Below, piece after piece: positions 47,241 through 55,733 of a stretch of 64,000 bases of DNA (positions within the stretch are counted from its first letter, which is position 1; the number at the start of each line of letters is the position of its first letter). Location of the stretch: positions 2,418,001 through 2,482,000 of the forward strand of contig CP036279.1 in assembly GCA_007748055.1 (NCBI GenBank), read 5' to 3'. Under the pieces are notes generated by a model. The model had not been told where the DNA came from and ran no database searches. It worked only from the letters and a program-made list of their open reading frames with translations. The position numbers and the translations under genes were made by a program. Source of the DNA: Kolteria novifilia (GTDB taxonomy: Bacteria > Planctomycetota > Planctomycetia > Kolteriales > Kolteriaceae).

Positions 47241-48743
47241 GTGCGAACCGACATGGAGTGGTGGACGGAAGTGCGCCGGCGGGTCTTGACCGGCGAGTTG
47301 AGCAAGCGAGGAGCGTGCCGCGAGTACGACCTCGGTTGGCACACGTTGACGAAGATCCTGGCTCACGCCGAGCCGCCGGGTTATCGGTTGTCGCGGCCTC
47401 GCAAGAGGCCCAAGCTCGAACCATTCTTGCCGATCATCCATCGGATCCTGGAGGAGGACGGCAAGCAGCCGCCCAAGCAACGTCACACCGCCAAGCGGAT
47501 CTTCGAGCGGCTACGCGACGAGCACGGCTACGACGGTGGGGAGACGATCGTCAAGGACGCCGTGCGTGCCTGGAGGCAATCGCGGCGGGAAGTCTTCGTG
47601 CCGCTTTCGCATCCGCCGGGCGAGGCCCAAGTCGACTTCGGCGAAGCGACGGTCCGCCTGGCGGGCGAGCCGACGAAGGTCGCGCTCTTTGTCATGACGC
47701 TGCCTTACTCGGGGGCGATCTTCATCCAGGCGTTCCCACGCGAATGCACCGAGACCTTCCACGAAGGCCATGTCCGCGCGTTCTCCTTCCTCGGCGGCGT
47801 GCCCAAACGGATCAGCTACGACAACTCGGCGATCGCGGTGACGAAGGTCTTTCCCGGCCGTGAGCGGATGCTGACCAAGGAGTTTCTTCGGTTTCGTAGT
47901 CACTATCTCTTCCAAGAGCATTTTTGCCTGGTCAGACGCGCGAACGAGAAAGGACACGTCGAACGATTGCTCGGCTTCGCGCGGCGGAACTTCCTGGTCC
48001 CGGTTCCCGATGTCACCTCGCTGGCAGTACTCAACGAACGGCTCGTGGTCTCTTGCGAGAAAGACCTGGAGCGCCGCACGCGCGGCAAGTCCTCCTGCAA
48101 GCGCGACCTGCTCCTCGATGATCGTGCCGCTTTCCTGCCTCTGCCGAAGCAACGCTTCGAGGCGAGGCGACTGGTCCAGGCCAGTGCCAACAGTGAGTCA
48201 CTCGTCCGTTTCGATCGCAACGACTACTCGGTGCCGGTGGCCTACGCCCATCGCCGCTTGACGATCGTCGCCACCGTCCTGGAGGTACGACTGATCTTCG
48301 AGGACCGCTTGGTGGCCCGGCACGCGCGCTGCTGGGAGCGGGAAAAGACTTGCTATGACCCGGTCCACTACCTCGCCTTGCTCGAAAGCAAGCCGGGCGG
48401 GTTCGATGTCGCCCGCCCCTTGGAGGAGTGGTCGTTGCCCGACTGCTTTGGCTTGTTGCGACGCCGTTTGGAGGCCGAGGACGACCGACATGGAACTAGG
48501 TCTTACATCCGCGTGCTTCGCCTACTAGAGAAGTTTCCGCTCAAGGAACTGACGGCCGCGGTCGAGCAGGCGTTGGCGATCGACGTCACCGATGCCGAGA
48601 GCATCCGCACGATCCTCGACCATCGCGCCGACGAGCCGGTCACCGTCTTCTCGTTGGATGGCCGACCGCACCTCGCGCGAGTGCATGTCCCGACGACCGA
48701 CGTCGCTTCCTACGGCGTCTTGCTGGGAGGGCAGACACCATGA
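47241..48743 (+). CDS. istA: IS21 transposase IstA
   Basis: A 500-aa DDE transposase starting at GTG 47241, after AAGGAGGCGGAG. The N-terminal helix-turn-helix region is EVRRRVLTGELSKRGACREY. The DDE residues appear to be the Asp in AQVDFGEAT, the Asp in RISYDNSAI and the Glu in EKGHVERLLGFARR. The C-terminal basic beta region follows (RFDRNDYSVPVAYAHRRLTI). It overlaps istB as ATGA, so translation is coupled. All key residues are present. Confidence 0.92.
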   Translation: MRTDMEWWTEVRRRVLTGELSKRGACREYDLGWHTLTKILAHAEPPGYRLSRPRKRPKLEPFLPIIHRILEEDGKQPPKQRHTAKRIFERLRDEHGYDGGETIVKDAVRAWRQSRREVFVPLSHPPGEAQVDFGEATVRLAGEPTKVALFVMTLPYSGAIFIQAFPRECTETFHEGHVRAFSFLGGVPKRISYDNSAIAVTKVFPGRERMLTKEFLRFRSHYLFQEHFCLVRRANEKGHVERLLGFARRNFLVPVPDVTSLAVLNERLVVSCEKDLERRTRGKSSCKRDLLLDDRAAFLPLPKQRFEARRLVQASANSESLVRFDRNDYSVPVAYAHRRLTIVATVLEVRLIFEDRLVARHARCWEREKTCYDPVHYLALLESKPGGFDVARPLEEWSLPDCFGLLRRRLEAEDDRHGTRSYIRVLRLLEKFPLKELTAAVEQALAIDVTDAESIRTILDHRADEPVTVFSLDGRPHLARVHVPTTDVASYGVLLGGQTP

Positions 48744-49510
48744 ACAAGACGACGACCAAGAGCACCGTGCTGCTCAAGCATCATCTCAAGGCGCTCAAGC
48801 TGCCGACCGTTCACGACGAGTGCGAGCGGATCGCCCGGCGCTGCGCCGCCGACAACGCCGACCACTTGGCGTTCCTCTTGCAGCTTTGCGAACTGGAGCT
48901 GATCGAACGCGAACGTCGGGCCGCCGCGAGGCGACTCAAGGCGGCTCGCTTCCCCACCACCAAGACGCTCGAGGAGTTCGACTTCGCCGCCCGCGCGAGC
49001 CTCAACAAGCCGTTGGTCCTGGAACTTCTCAAGGGGGACTATCTCGAGCGCCGAGAGAACATCTTGTTGGTCGGACCTTCGGGGACGGGCAAAACGCATC
49101 TGGCCACCGCCCTGGGCATGGCCGCCTGCGCCCAGGGACGCAAGGTGCGGTTCGTGCGCGTGACCGAACTGCTCACCCTCTTGCTCGAGGCCCGCGAGGA
49201 ACGTCAACTCTTGCGGTACCGGCAACAACTTGCCAAGCTGGACCTACTGATCCTGGACGAGTTGGGCTACGTGCCGGCGAGCAAGGCCGGGGCGGAACTC
49301 CTCTTCGACGTCATCGCCACCGCCTACGAGAGGTACAGTCTTCTTGTGACCACCAATCTGCCCTTCGAGCACTGGACCGAGGTCCTCGGCAGCGAACGGC
49401 TCACCGGAGCCGCTCTCGATCGGCTGACCCATCGCTGCCACATCCTCGAAACCACCGGCGAAAGCTATCGGCTAAAGGACGCCAAACGCCGCCGACAGCG
49501 AACCAGCTAA
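48740..49510 (+). CDS. istB: IS21 helper ATPase IstB
   Basis: A 256-aa AAA+ ATPase. The Walker A is VGPSGTGKTHLATALG and Walker B is LLILDELGYVPAS; a sensor-like TTNLPFEHW follows. It loads target DNA for IstA. Length and spacing are normal for the family, and the reading frame is intact, so the element is probably transposition-competent. Confidence 0.93.
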   Translation: MNKTTTKSTVLLKHHLKALKLPTVHDECERIARRCAADNADHLAFLLQLCELELIERERRAAARRLKAARFPTTKTLEEFDFAARASLNKPLVLELLKGDYLERRENILLVGPSGTGKTHLATALGMAACAQGRKVRFVRVTELLTLLLEAREERQLLRYRQQLAKLDLLILDELGYVPASKAGAELLFDVIATAYERYSLLVTTNLPFEHWTEVLGSERLTGAALDRLTHRCHILETTGESYRLKDAKRRRQRTS

Positions 49511-49616
49511 CCTAGGAATCAACCGCGACACGATCTCGGCATACGGAGACCTTTTCCCAACCAGGCGCCATCATTTTCGACCGCCCAGCGCAACCATTTT
49601 CAACCGCCGTCAACAT

Positions 49617-50201
49617 CCGCAATCGTTCCCGCACAATACCGAGGCTCGCGACATCCTCGATCGGCATCTCTTTAAGGCCTACCCGGAAGAGATTGAGGCG
49701 GTCGGGTTCAAGCTTCAGTACGACCAGCCTGTCTGCAACCCCTGGTGGCAGTCGGTTTGGAAACTACTCCGGGCGGATACCAGGATCAGGCTCATCCACC
49801 TCAAGCGGAAGAATCTCCTCGCACGGCTCGTCTCCGAGTGCAACGCCCTTCGGACGAATCGCTGGTTCGTCGAAGCCGGGACTCGGCCGCCCGTCCCGCC
49901 GCCGGTGACACTCGATCCGCGGGGATGCCGAGAGAGTTTCGAATGGACCAAGCGTCAGGAAAAGCTCGTCGAAGAGTTCTTCAAGGACCACAAGATGATG
50001 GACATCGTCTTCGAGGAACTCGTCGCGAATGTGCCGGCGATGCTTGTCAGGATGCAGGAGTACCTTGGTGTTCCAGTGGTTTCGATAGCACCGGGGACGC
50101 AGCGGATTGAGAAGCGGCTCCTCTCCGAAGCGATCGTGAACTACGAGGATCTTAAGCGAGCGTTCCAGGGCAGCGAGTGGACGACGTTCTTCGAGGATTA
50201 G
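49617..50201 (+). pseudogene. Sulfotransferase-like protein, C-terminal fragment
   Basis: The open frame directly after the IS21 right end reads FPHNTEARDILDRHLFKAYP, GFKLQYDQP, LIHLKRKNLLARLVSECNAL and continues to WTTFFED. LIHLKRKNLLARLVS is the 3'-phosphate-binding block of Stf0-like sulfotransferases. The N-terminal PAPS-binding loop is missing, so about the first third was lost on the IS21 side. A GTG at 49905 could still give a 98-aa product with no activity expected. Confidence 0.7.
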
Positions 50202-50204
50202 CGA

Positions 50205-51324
50205 TCATGTCCTCGCGATGAGCGACTCCATGTGTTCGGCCAGGCGGATACCGGAAGCTTCGTAGTCCCAGTCGCGGTACTTCTCGGCGATGCGCTCGGC
50301 GCCCGCGGTGTACTCGTCGGAGCCGAGGATCATCTCCATCTTGCGGAAGATGTCGTTGGGTTCTGTCCCCGAGACGACCAGGCCGGCTCCCCGCTCGACG
50401 ATGGGGGCGGCGCACATCTCTTGTTCGAGGCTCAAGGGGAAGTTGAGGACCGGTTTGCCACCGAGGATGAACGCGGCCAACGTCGCGTGATTCGCGTTGA
50501 GGATCGCGAAGTGGCAGTCGCGCCGGGCTTGGGTGATGTCGACGCGCTCTTGCTGGAAGTGGAGCGTTCGCGAGGCGTACTTCTGCTGGATCGAAGTGGA
50601 GATGCCGTCGGGATGGATGACGGTCGGAAGCTCGAGCCTATTGAGGAGTTCCAAGAGCGTGGGGAGCGACGCGAAGGGTTTCAGGTAGCCGAAGACCCTG
50701 CGGCGATCGCCGTGTGGCCAGGCGGGAGGAGCACCCGGGACCAGCGGCGAAAGCCCCCAGTAGGTGGCGCCCGCGCGATCCTGGTAGTGGTCCATTTCCT
50801 GGAAGGTGATGAGGATGCGATCGTCGAGGTCGGCGTAGAGCTGGGCAAGGTACTCGAGGGGTGGGCTGCCGAAGCGGTCGAGGACCTCGTTGGCGTTGGC
50901 GAGGAGTCGGGCCTCGTCGGCGAGGAGTTCCTCGGGCGTGTGCGGCAAGCGCGGTTCGAGGACCGGAAAGGGGGCGATGGCGATCGGACAACTGAAGCCC
51001 GCGCCGATGGTGGCTCGCTTGGCGGGGAGGCCGCGAAGAGCGAGGAGTGCGGTGGGGCTGTGATCGCAGATCACGAGATCGGGCTCCACGAGCTCGAAGA
51101 GGTTGCGCCAGGCGGCGACGAGGGAGAAGAGTTCGCCGGGGTGATCGAAGCCGACGTTGTTCAGAATATGGGCGAAGGTGACGGTCTTCTCGATGGGGTA
51201 CGTGGGCGGACTGCATTTGAAGTGAGCCTGCAGGTAGCGGATTCCGAGGCCGCCGAAGACCTTCTCCATCGCCTGCAGGTTCCGCGAGGCGAAGAAGACC
51301 TCCCATCCCCGCTCGCGCAGTGCC
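50205..51324 (-). pseudogene. Glycosyltransferase (MGT/UGT-like), 5'-truncated by IS66
   Basis: From the IS66 end at 51324 the frame reads ALRERGWEVFFASRNLQAME and continues without a stop. Family-like regions are LFELVEPDLVICDHSPTALL, the C-terminal domain with HPDGISTSIQQKYASRTLHF, and ANHATLAAFILGGKPVLNFP with LSLEQEMCA, resembling the nucleotide-sugar binding end of GT1 enzymes. About 20-25 N-terminal residues, with the first strand and the GHxxR-type loop, are gone. An ATG at 51269 might start a 354-aa product, but it would lack that loop, so function is doubtful. Confidence 0.75.
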
Positions 51325-51402
51325 GTGAGCGTTGCAACGGTGGCGTCTTGTGGGTTGCGGTAGGCTTGGGTTGGTTGGCCCTGGTTTGTCGCGAGGCGGA
51401 AG

Positions 51403-51756
51403 ATGCGAGTTCGTTGTGCGGAGAAGGAAGCGTATTGGCGGAAGGTCGTTCGTCGGCAAGAGGAGAGCGGGCAGAGCGTTCGACGGTTCTGCCGGGAAGA
51501 GGGGATCTCGGAGGCGTCGTTCTACGGTTGGCGGCGTGAGCTACAGCGACGCGATCGACAAGAGAAACGGTCGCCTGCGGTCGATGGCGGTGGGACGTGT
51601 CCGTCGCCGTTCGTGGCGTTGCGGGTGGTCCCCGAATCGACGAGCGTGATCGAGATCGTTCATCCCCGAGGCTACATCGTGCGGGCGCCGGCCCAAGTCG
51701 ACAGCGACGCGTTGCGCAAAGTGCTTGCGGCCCTCGAGAGCGTCGAGGAGGAGTGA
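51403..51756 (+). CDS. tnpA: IS66 accessory protein TnpA
   Basis: A 117-aa protein with a helix-turn-helix near the N-terminus (SVRRFCREEGISEASFYGWR) and the C-terminal block IEIVHPRGYIVRAPAQVDSD typical of IS66 OrfA. It binds the IS ends. The stop is followed two bases later by tnpB. The copy appears intact. Confidence 0.88.
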   Translation: MRVRCAEKEAYWRKVVRRQEESGQSVRRFCREEGISEASFYGWRRELQRRDRQEKRSPAVDGGGTCPSPFVALRVVPESTSVIEIVHPRGYIVRAPAQVDSDALRKVLAALESVEEE

Positions 51757-51758
51757 GC

Positions 51759-52151
51759 ATGTGGTCGGTCCCTCATCAGGTGCGGATATTCCTGGCTCGG
51801 GAACCGGTCGACATGCGTAAGAGCTTTCATGGGCTCATCGCCTTGGCGGAGTCGGTGCTCGAGCAAGATCCTCTCTCGGGCCATTTGTTCGTCTTCATCA
51901 ATCGCCGCCGGGATCGCCTCAAGGTGCTCTATTGGGGCGGCGTCGGCTATTGCATTTGGTATCAGCAGTTGGAGGAAGGAAGCTATCAGCTTCCCGACGC
52001 CCAGGCGGCCGACGACGAGGCCGGCCTCGAGATCACTGCCGGACAATTGTCACTCATTCTCGAGGGCATCGACCTCTCCTCGGTCCGGCATCGCAAACGC
52101 TTTCAAGTCTCCGATCAGCACCGTGACACGCCGTCGTCCCGTCGTTCGTGA
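51759..52151 (+). CDS. tnpB: IS66 accessory protein TnpB (Orf2)
   Basis: A 130-aa protein beginning MWSVPHQVRIFLAREPVDMR, then KSFHGLIALAESVLEQDPLS, HLFVFINRRRDRLKVLYWGG and a C-terminal LSLILEGIDLSSVRHRKRF. These are standard for the IS66 Orf2 family. The start at 51759 is preceded by GAGGAGGAG within tnpA. Intact. Confidence 0.92.
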   Translation: MWSVPHQVRIFLAREPVDMRKSFHGLIALAESVLEQDPLSGHLFVFINRRRDRLKVLYWGGVGYCIWYQQLEEGSYQLPDAQAADDEAGLEITAGQLSLILEGIDLSSVRHRKRFQVSDQHRDTPSSRRS

Positions 52152-52509
52152 CTTCCCTTCACTCTTTCCCGAATGATGCTCGCCGCTCCGCGGAGCCAGG
52201 ACGCGCCGCTGCTCCTTCGGATCGCCAGTCCCCCGTCGCGGCGGCGAGAGCCTGGAAGCCATGGGACGGCACGCGACCAAAACCGAGTTTTGTCTTCGGT
52301 TGTCCTCGGACCCAGGGTTCTTCGCTTGCCAATCTCGTTGGACGATCGACTCTGGCGTTCTCTTCGCGAGCGACAACGATGTCATGGTGATGGCAGCGAT
52401 GAGGCGGACTCGCAGGCTTTCTCGTCATTCCGACGAAATTGCTGAAACTGCTCTGGCGCCTCCGACGCCGACGTGCTAGGGTGTCCCCGCGACAACTGAG
52501 ATCGGTTTG
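52152..52509. other. Non-coding gap inside IS66 between tnpB and tnpC
   Basis: About 360 bases where most IS66 elements have a short or no gap. Composition differs from the flanks (several runs of TCGG and GACG). A minus-strand 132-codon ORF (52159-52557) has no recognisable motif. It could be a passenger remnant. Confidence 0.4.
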
Positions 52510-53167
52510 ATGGACGCCTTCGACGTGAACCTCCCCCACGATATCGACGCCTGCCACGAGTTGATCATCGAACTCGATCGGGAGCGCCGACGGCTACTTC
52601 CAGCGGCTCTACGACATCGAAGATCGCGCCCGTGACAGTAGTGTGTCACAACGCGGCGCCCTGCGGCAACGCGACGCCAAGCCGATCGTGACCGAGTTCC
52701 ACCAGTGGCTGCTCGAGCAGCACGAGCGGGAGCTTCCGAAATCGAAGCTGCGCGCCGCCATCGCTTACATGACCAACCGGTGGCAGTCCTTCGCGTGCTA
52801 TCTCGACCATGGGGCGATTCCCATCGACAACAACCGCACCGAAGCGGCGCTGAAGTACGCCGTCCTCGGCCGCAAGGCGTGGCTCTTCTTCGGCAACAGC
52901 CAAGGAGGCGAGACCGCCGCCACCTTCTTCACGCTGACCAAGAGTTGCAACCGCCATCACGTCGATCCCTTCGCGTATCTCCGCGACGTCTACACCCGCC
53001 TGCCGACCACCCCGGCTTCGGATCTCCCTTCGTTGCTACCCGACCGTTGGATCGACGAGCACCCCCAGCATCGACTCCAAGAGCGCGCCGACGAAGCCCG
53101 CCAACGAGCCGACCGCAAACGCGCCCGCCGAGCCCAACGCCGCGTCCCTGCCGCCACCCCCCGTTGA
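52510..53167 (+). pseudogene. IS66 transposase TnpC with internal deletion and frameshift
   Basis: The N-terminus is MDAFDVNLPHDIDACHELII, in one frame. At about 52590 it joins, in another frame, YFQRLYDIEDRARD and the C-terminal DDE part with YLDHGAIPIDNNRTEAALKY, GRKAWLFFGNSQGGETAATF and a C-terminal basic tail. The leucine-zipper, zinc-binding region and the first catalytic residues, about 300 aa, are deleted. It cannot be active, so this IS66 could move only in trans. Confidence 0.88.
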
Positions 53168-53233
53168 TCGGTGACCGGTCCCCCATCGTCATCGGCTCCT
53201 GCTTCTCCCACACGCCACCGTTGCAACGCTCAC

Positions 53234-53653
53234 AGCCAACTGACAAAACAGGACTGAAAGGCATCCGGTCGCAACGCCGCCAAGACCCGTCGGAAGACGT
53301 CCTTGGCCGGAATGCCGTTGGGAAGCTCGAGCGTCCCCAGCAGCAAGTCTTTCTTCATGCGCGCCCATTCCGCGATGCCGGTCGGGCCGCTCGCCCCCGC
53401 GAGCACGCCCATCACCGCGATCACCACCACGCTGATAAGCGGATGACGCTGATTGATCGTCGAGCGTGGATCTTCCAAGTCTTCAAAGTGGGTGATGACA
53501 TCCTCAAGCGTTACCCGAACGTCCTTGCTCATCAGAACCTCTCCTTGCATGCTCACCATCCCTCGGGCCCATGCAAGACGTTCTACTCATCGCTCACCAC
53601 TGGCGCAACCCTTCCTCGATTGCCCAATCCCCCGAAACTGCGCGCTGGCCCTG
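53234..53653 (-). pseudogene. ISAs1-family transposase N-terminal fragment, cut by IS66
   Basis: From 53559 leftward the frame reads MSKDVRVTLEDVITHFEDLE, DPRSTINQRHPLISVVVIAV and AKDVFRRVLAALRPDAFQSC, ending against the IS66 right end. Only about 108 residues of roughly 380 remain. The IS end (CGCGCTGGCCCTG at 53641-53653) is present. It is a more complete relative of the fragment at 9716-10082. Confidence 0.85.
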
Positions 53654-53861
53654 CTAGACAACCCCTGCGGGGTTGGCATTTTCAATCATCCGGTACCCAG
53701 GGTGCGCTGGCGCGACCCTGGGCTTCAATAGATAACGGCGTTGTCGTTGCCGGAGGTTGGAGGCGGCTTCGACAAATGGCGGCGTTGCTCTTAAGGAGGG
53801 GGGCTGGACGGACTGCCTGGATGAGATCTATCAACCGAATCCCTGAAAGCAATTTCTGGAC
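53654..53861. repeat. Intergenic repeat, second copy of the window-start element
   Basis: Positions 53691-53753 match 6-68 (CCCAGGGTGCG and GCGACCCTGGGCTTCA, then AACGGCGTTG). No gene is seen here. Confidence 0.7.
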
Positions 53862-54323
53862 TTACTCGTTCATCTGCTTCTTGATCAGATGCTGGGCGTC
53901 CTTCCAACCCGCGTTGACATGATCGAGATACTCTTGGGGCGTGAGAAGTTCCGAGTCGGTTCGGAGCGAGAAGAGCCAACCGTCGCCGTAGGGGAAGGTG
54001 TTGATCGCGGAGGGGTCTTGGAGGAGGGCTTCGTTGAACGCGACCACCTCGCCGGGGAAGGGGACATAAAGGCTCGAAAGGGCTTTCGAACTCTCGATCT
54101 CGCCGATCTCCTGTTTGGTGGCGACAGGCGTGCCGGGGTCGATCGACCAGTCGAGGAAGTAGACGTCACGGAGCAACCGGACGGAGTATTCGGTCAGGCC
54201 GACGCGATGGAGGTCGGGACTGACCGGGTCGGGAAGGAGCCACATGTGGTTGCGGGCGTAGCCGCGATCGGTCGGGAAGCGAGCCTCGGCGGTTCCCATC
54301 ATGAAGACGAGTTCATCACTCAA
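53862..54323 (-). CDS. Glycine cleavage H-like lipoyl-domain protein
   Basis: A 153-aa GcvH-like protein. The lipoyl lysine is in EIESSKALSSLYVPFPGEVV, followed by NTFPYGDGWLFSLR, as in H proteins. The N-terminus has DRGYARNHMWLL. A TTG at 54323 (LSDELVFMMGTAEARF) has AAGGA nine bases upstream and gives the N-terminus I recall in planctomycete homologues; ATGs at 54302 and 54299 are alternatives. No gcvT, gcvP or lipoate gene adjoins it, so it may act apart from glycine cleavage, for example in lipoate relay. That is inference. Confidence 0.75.
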   Translation of the reverse strand: MSDELVFMMGTAEARFPTDRGYARNHMWLLPDPVSPDLHRVGLTEYSVRLLRDVYFLDWSIDPGTPVATKQEIGEIESSKALSSLYVPFPGEVVAFNEALLQDPSAINTFPYGDGWLFSLRTDSELLTPQEYLDHVNAGWKDAQHLIKKQMNE

Positions 54324-54515
54324 CGATGCGTGTCCTTTTTCGTCGTGTTCCCGAGCTCGCCTCGTGGTCGACGGCTTGCTAGCGCCGGCGCGAGACACTA
54401 TCCTCGTCAATGGTGGCAGTGGGGCTCCCCCTCATCATCGAGCATAGCCGCTACGAGCGAAGGCCGAAAGCGGTCTTGAACTAGCCATGGAAAATCGAAG
54501 TCGAGTTCGAGTAGG

Positions 54516-54914
54516 GTGAGCAGCGTGGTGGAAGCGAATGACGTCGAGCGGCGGATCACCGAGGAACTCGCCCACGCCTGGATGGTGCGGACCTTCGTCA
54601 AGCACTCGCCCGAGGCCGAGGATTTTCCCGAATTGATGCAGGTCGTCCGAACGATCTTCGATTGCTCGCGAGCGATCGAGGCTCGGGAGGGAAATCCCGA
54701 GGCGATGGTGGCGATGCTGAAAAAGAAGCTCTCGAAGCTGCGCCGCGCCGCCGAGCAATTCCGTGAGGATGCCCCGAAAGCCTCGACGCACACCAACTTC
54801 GTCCAGGCGGTGATTTCCCTCGATGCCTGCATCGCGTCGTTGGGCCGTCTCGCGGAAGTCGAGATCGCCAACTTGGCGGACTCAATGGGCTCGGCGGACG
54901 CAACTCCTTCCTGA
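54516..54914 (+). CDS. Hypothetical helical protein
   Basis: A 132-aa, mostly helical protein (DVERRITEELAHAWMVRTFV, MVAMLKKKLSKLRRAAEQF) with a GTG start. It is divergent from the GcvH-like gene by about 190 bases. No family is recognised; balanced composition and third-position GC suggest it is real. Its end is eight bases from the end of the next, convergent gene. Confidence 0.6.
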   Translation: MSSVVEANDVERRITEELAHAWMVRTFVKHSPEAEDFPELMQVVRTIFDCSRAIEAREGNPEAMVAMLKKKLSKLRRAAEQFREDAPKASTHTNFVQAVISLDACIASLGRLAEVEIANLADSMGSADATPS

Positions 54915-54922
54915 ACCGGGGC

Positions 54923-55255
54923 TTACTTGCCTTTCCAGAGCGATTTGACTTCGAGCTTCACCTTCGGCCGTTCGAGGATACCGTCTGTGCCAGGGCCGGT
55001 GATGGCGTTGGTTTGGAATCGCTCCAAGTTCTGATCGTAAAAGAGGATCCGATCGGATTCCGCTTCCCAGATCGCCGAGAGCCTGACCGAACGGGGCGCC
55101 AGGAGCGTGTATTCGATGCCGCAAGGGCGGTTGGATCGGCTCACGGTCGACTCCCAGAGTGGTGTATCGGGGTCGAGATCGGCCCGCGTGCAAAGCGTTT
55201 CATGCACAAAGGAACGAAGAGAATCAAAGGTCGGCAACTGAATCATCGGCGACAC
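54923..55255 (-). CDS. Hypothetical protein
   Basis: A 110-aa protein (IQLPTFDSLRSFVHETLCTR, CGIEYTLLAPRSVRLSAIWE, DRILFYDQNLERFQT). Predicted mixed alpha/beta with no signal peptide. I recognise no domain; the pattern looks conserved rather than random. It converges on the 54516 gene. Confidence 0.6.
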   Translation of the reverse strand: MSPMIQLPTFDSLRSFVHETLCTRADLDPDTPLWESTVSRSNRPCGIEYTLLAPRSVRLSAIWEAESDRILFYDQNLERFQTNAITGPGTDGILERPKVKLEVKSLWKGK

Positions 55256-55733
55256 TATCCCTCGCGACGTTGGGTCCAGACTGGGGATGCCTTCATGGCT
55301 CCGTCTGGAGGATCGACTTGGGGCGAGGGACCGCTTGAGGGGAGCCGACCGGTCGGAGGGAATGAATCTTCATGATCCGTAGGGATTATGAGGATTCGAT
55401 GAATCATACGCATTGGCGGGACATGACTCAGGCGATGCACGACCAAGGCGTTGACTGGGTGATTCGGAGTGGAGCGAATGGATTGATTTCGCGAGTTGCG
55501 CTGGATTTGAGCCGGGTTGGTTGACAGTCGCGTCGGAGTAACCAATATTCCATTGAAGCAGGATCATTTTGGTTGAGGTTCCGTCGGCGTCGAAAGGTCT
55601 CTTCGCCTGAAGAACCGGTGAAAAGGAGAGCAAAAGAGCGCGAAAATGGTGCGATCGGCACGGATATCGTGTCGTTTTGGGTTGATTAAGGAGTATTTCG
55701 GGCCGGATTTGGCCAACTTTTGGAGTATTTTCG
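55256..55733. promoter_or_regulatory. Upstream region of flagellin
   Basis: About 480 bases, AT-richer in its last 150. TTTGGAGTATTTTCG directly before the flagellin ATG carries a GGAG ribosome site; a similar TTAAGGAGTATTTCGG lies about 35 bases further up. I could not fit a sigma-28 or sigma-54 promoter with correct spacing. Confidence 0.45.

Larger units (their letters stand above)
47100..49615 (+). mobile_element. Complete IS21-family insertion sequence
   Basis: A 2516-base element. The left end TGTTGACGGCGGTTGAAAAT and the right end ATTTTCAACCGCCGTCAACA are inverted repeats, each with a second internal copy. It carries istA and istB. No target duplication is visible, partly because its left flank is another IS21 fragment. 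Confidence 0.88.
51325..53233 (+). mobile_element. Defective IS66-family insertion sequence
   Basis: The ends GTGAGCGTTGCAACGGTGGC (51325) and its reverse complement (ending 53233) are exact 21-base inverted repeats. It carries tnpA, tnpB and a broken tnpC. No eight-base target duplication is present: the left flank is a glycosyltransferase gene and the right flank an ISAs1 transposase gene. Confidence 0.88.

Noticed and set aside
55640-55733. Possible sigma-28 or sigma-54 promoter upstream of flagellin
   Set aside because: TTAAGGAG and GCCGGATT resemble sigma-28 elements but their spacing is too short; CGGCACG and TCGTG only partly resemble sigma-54 elements.
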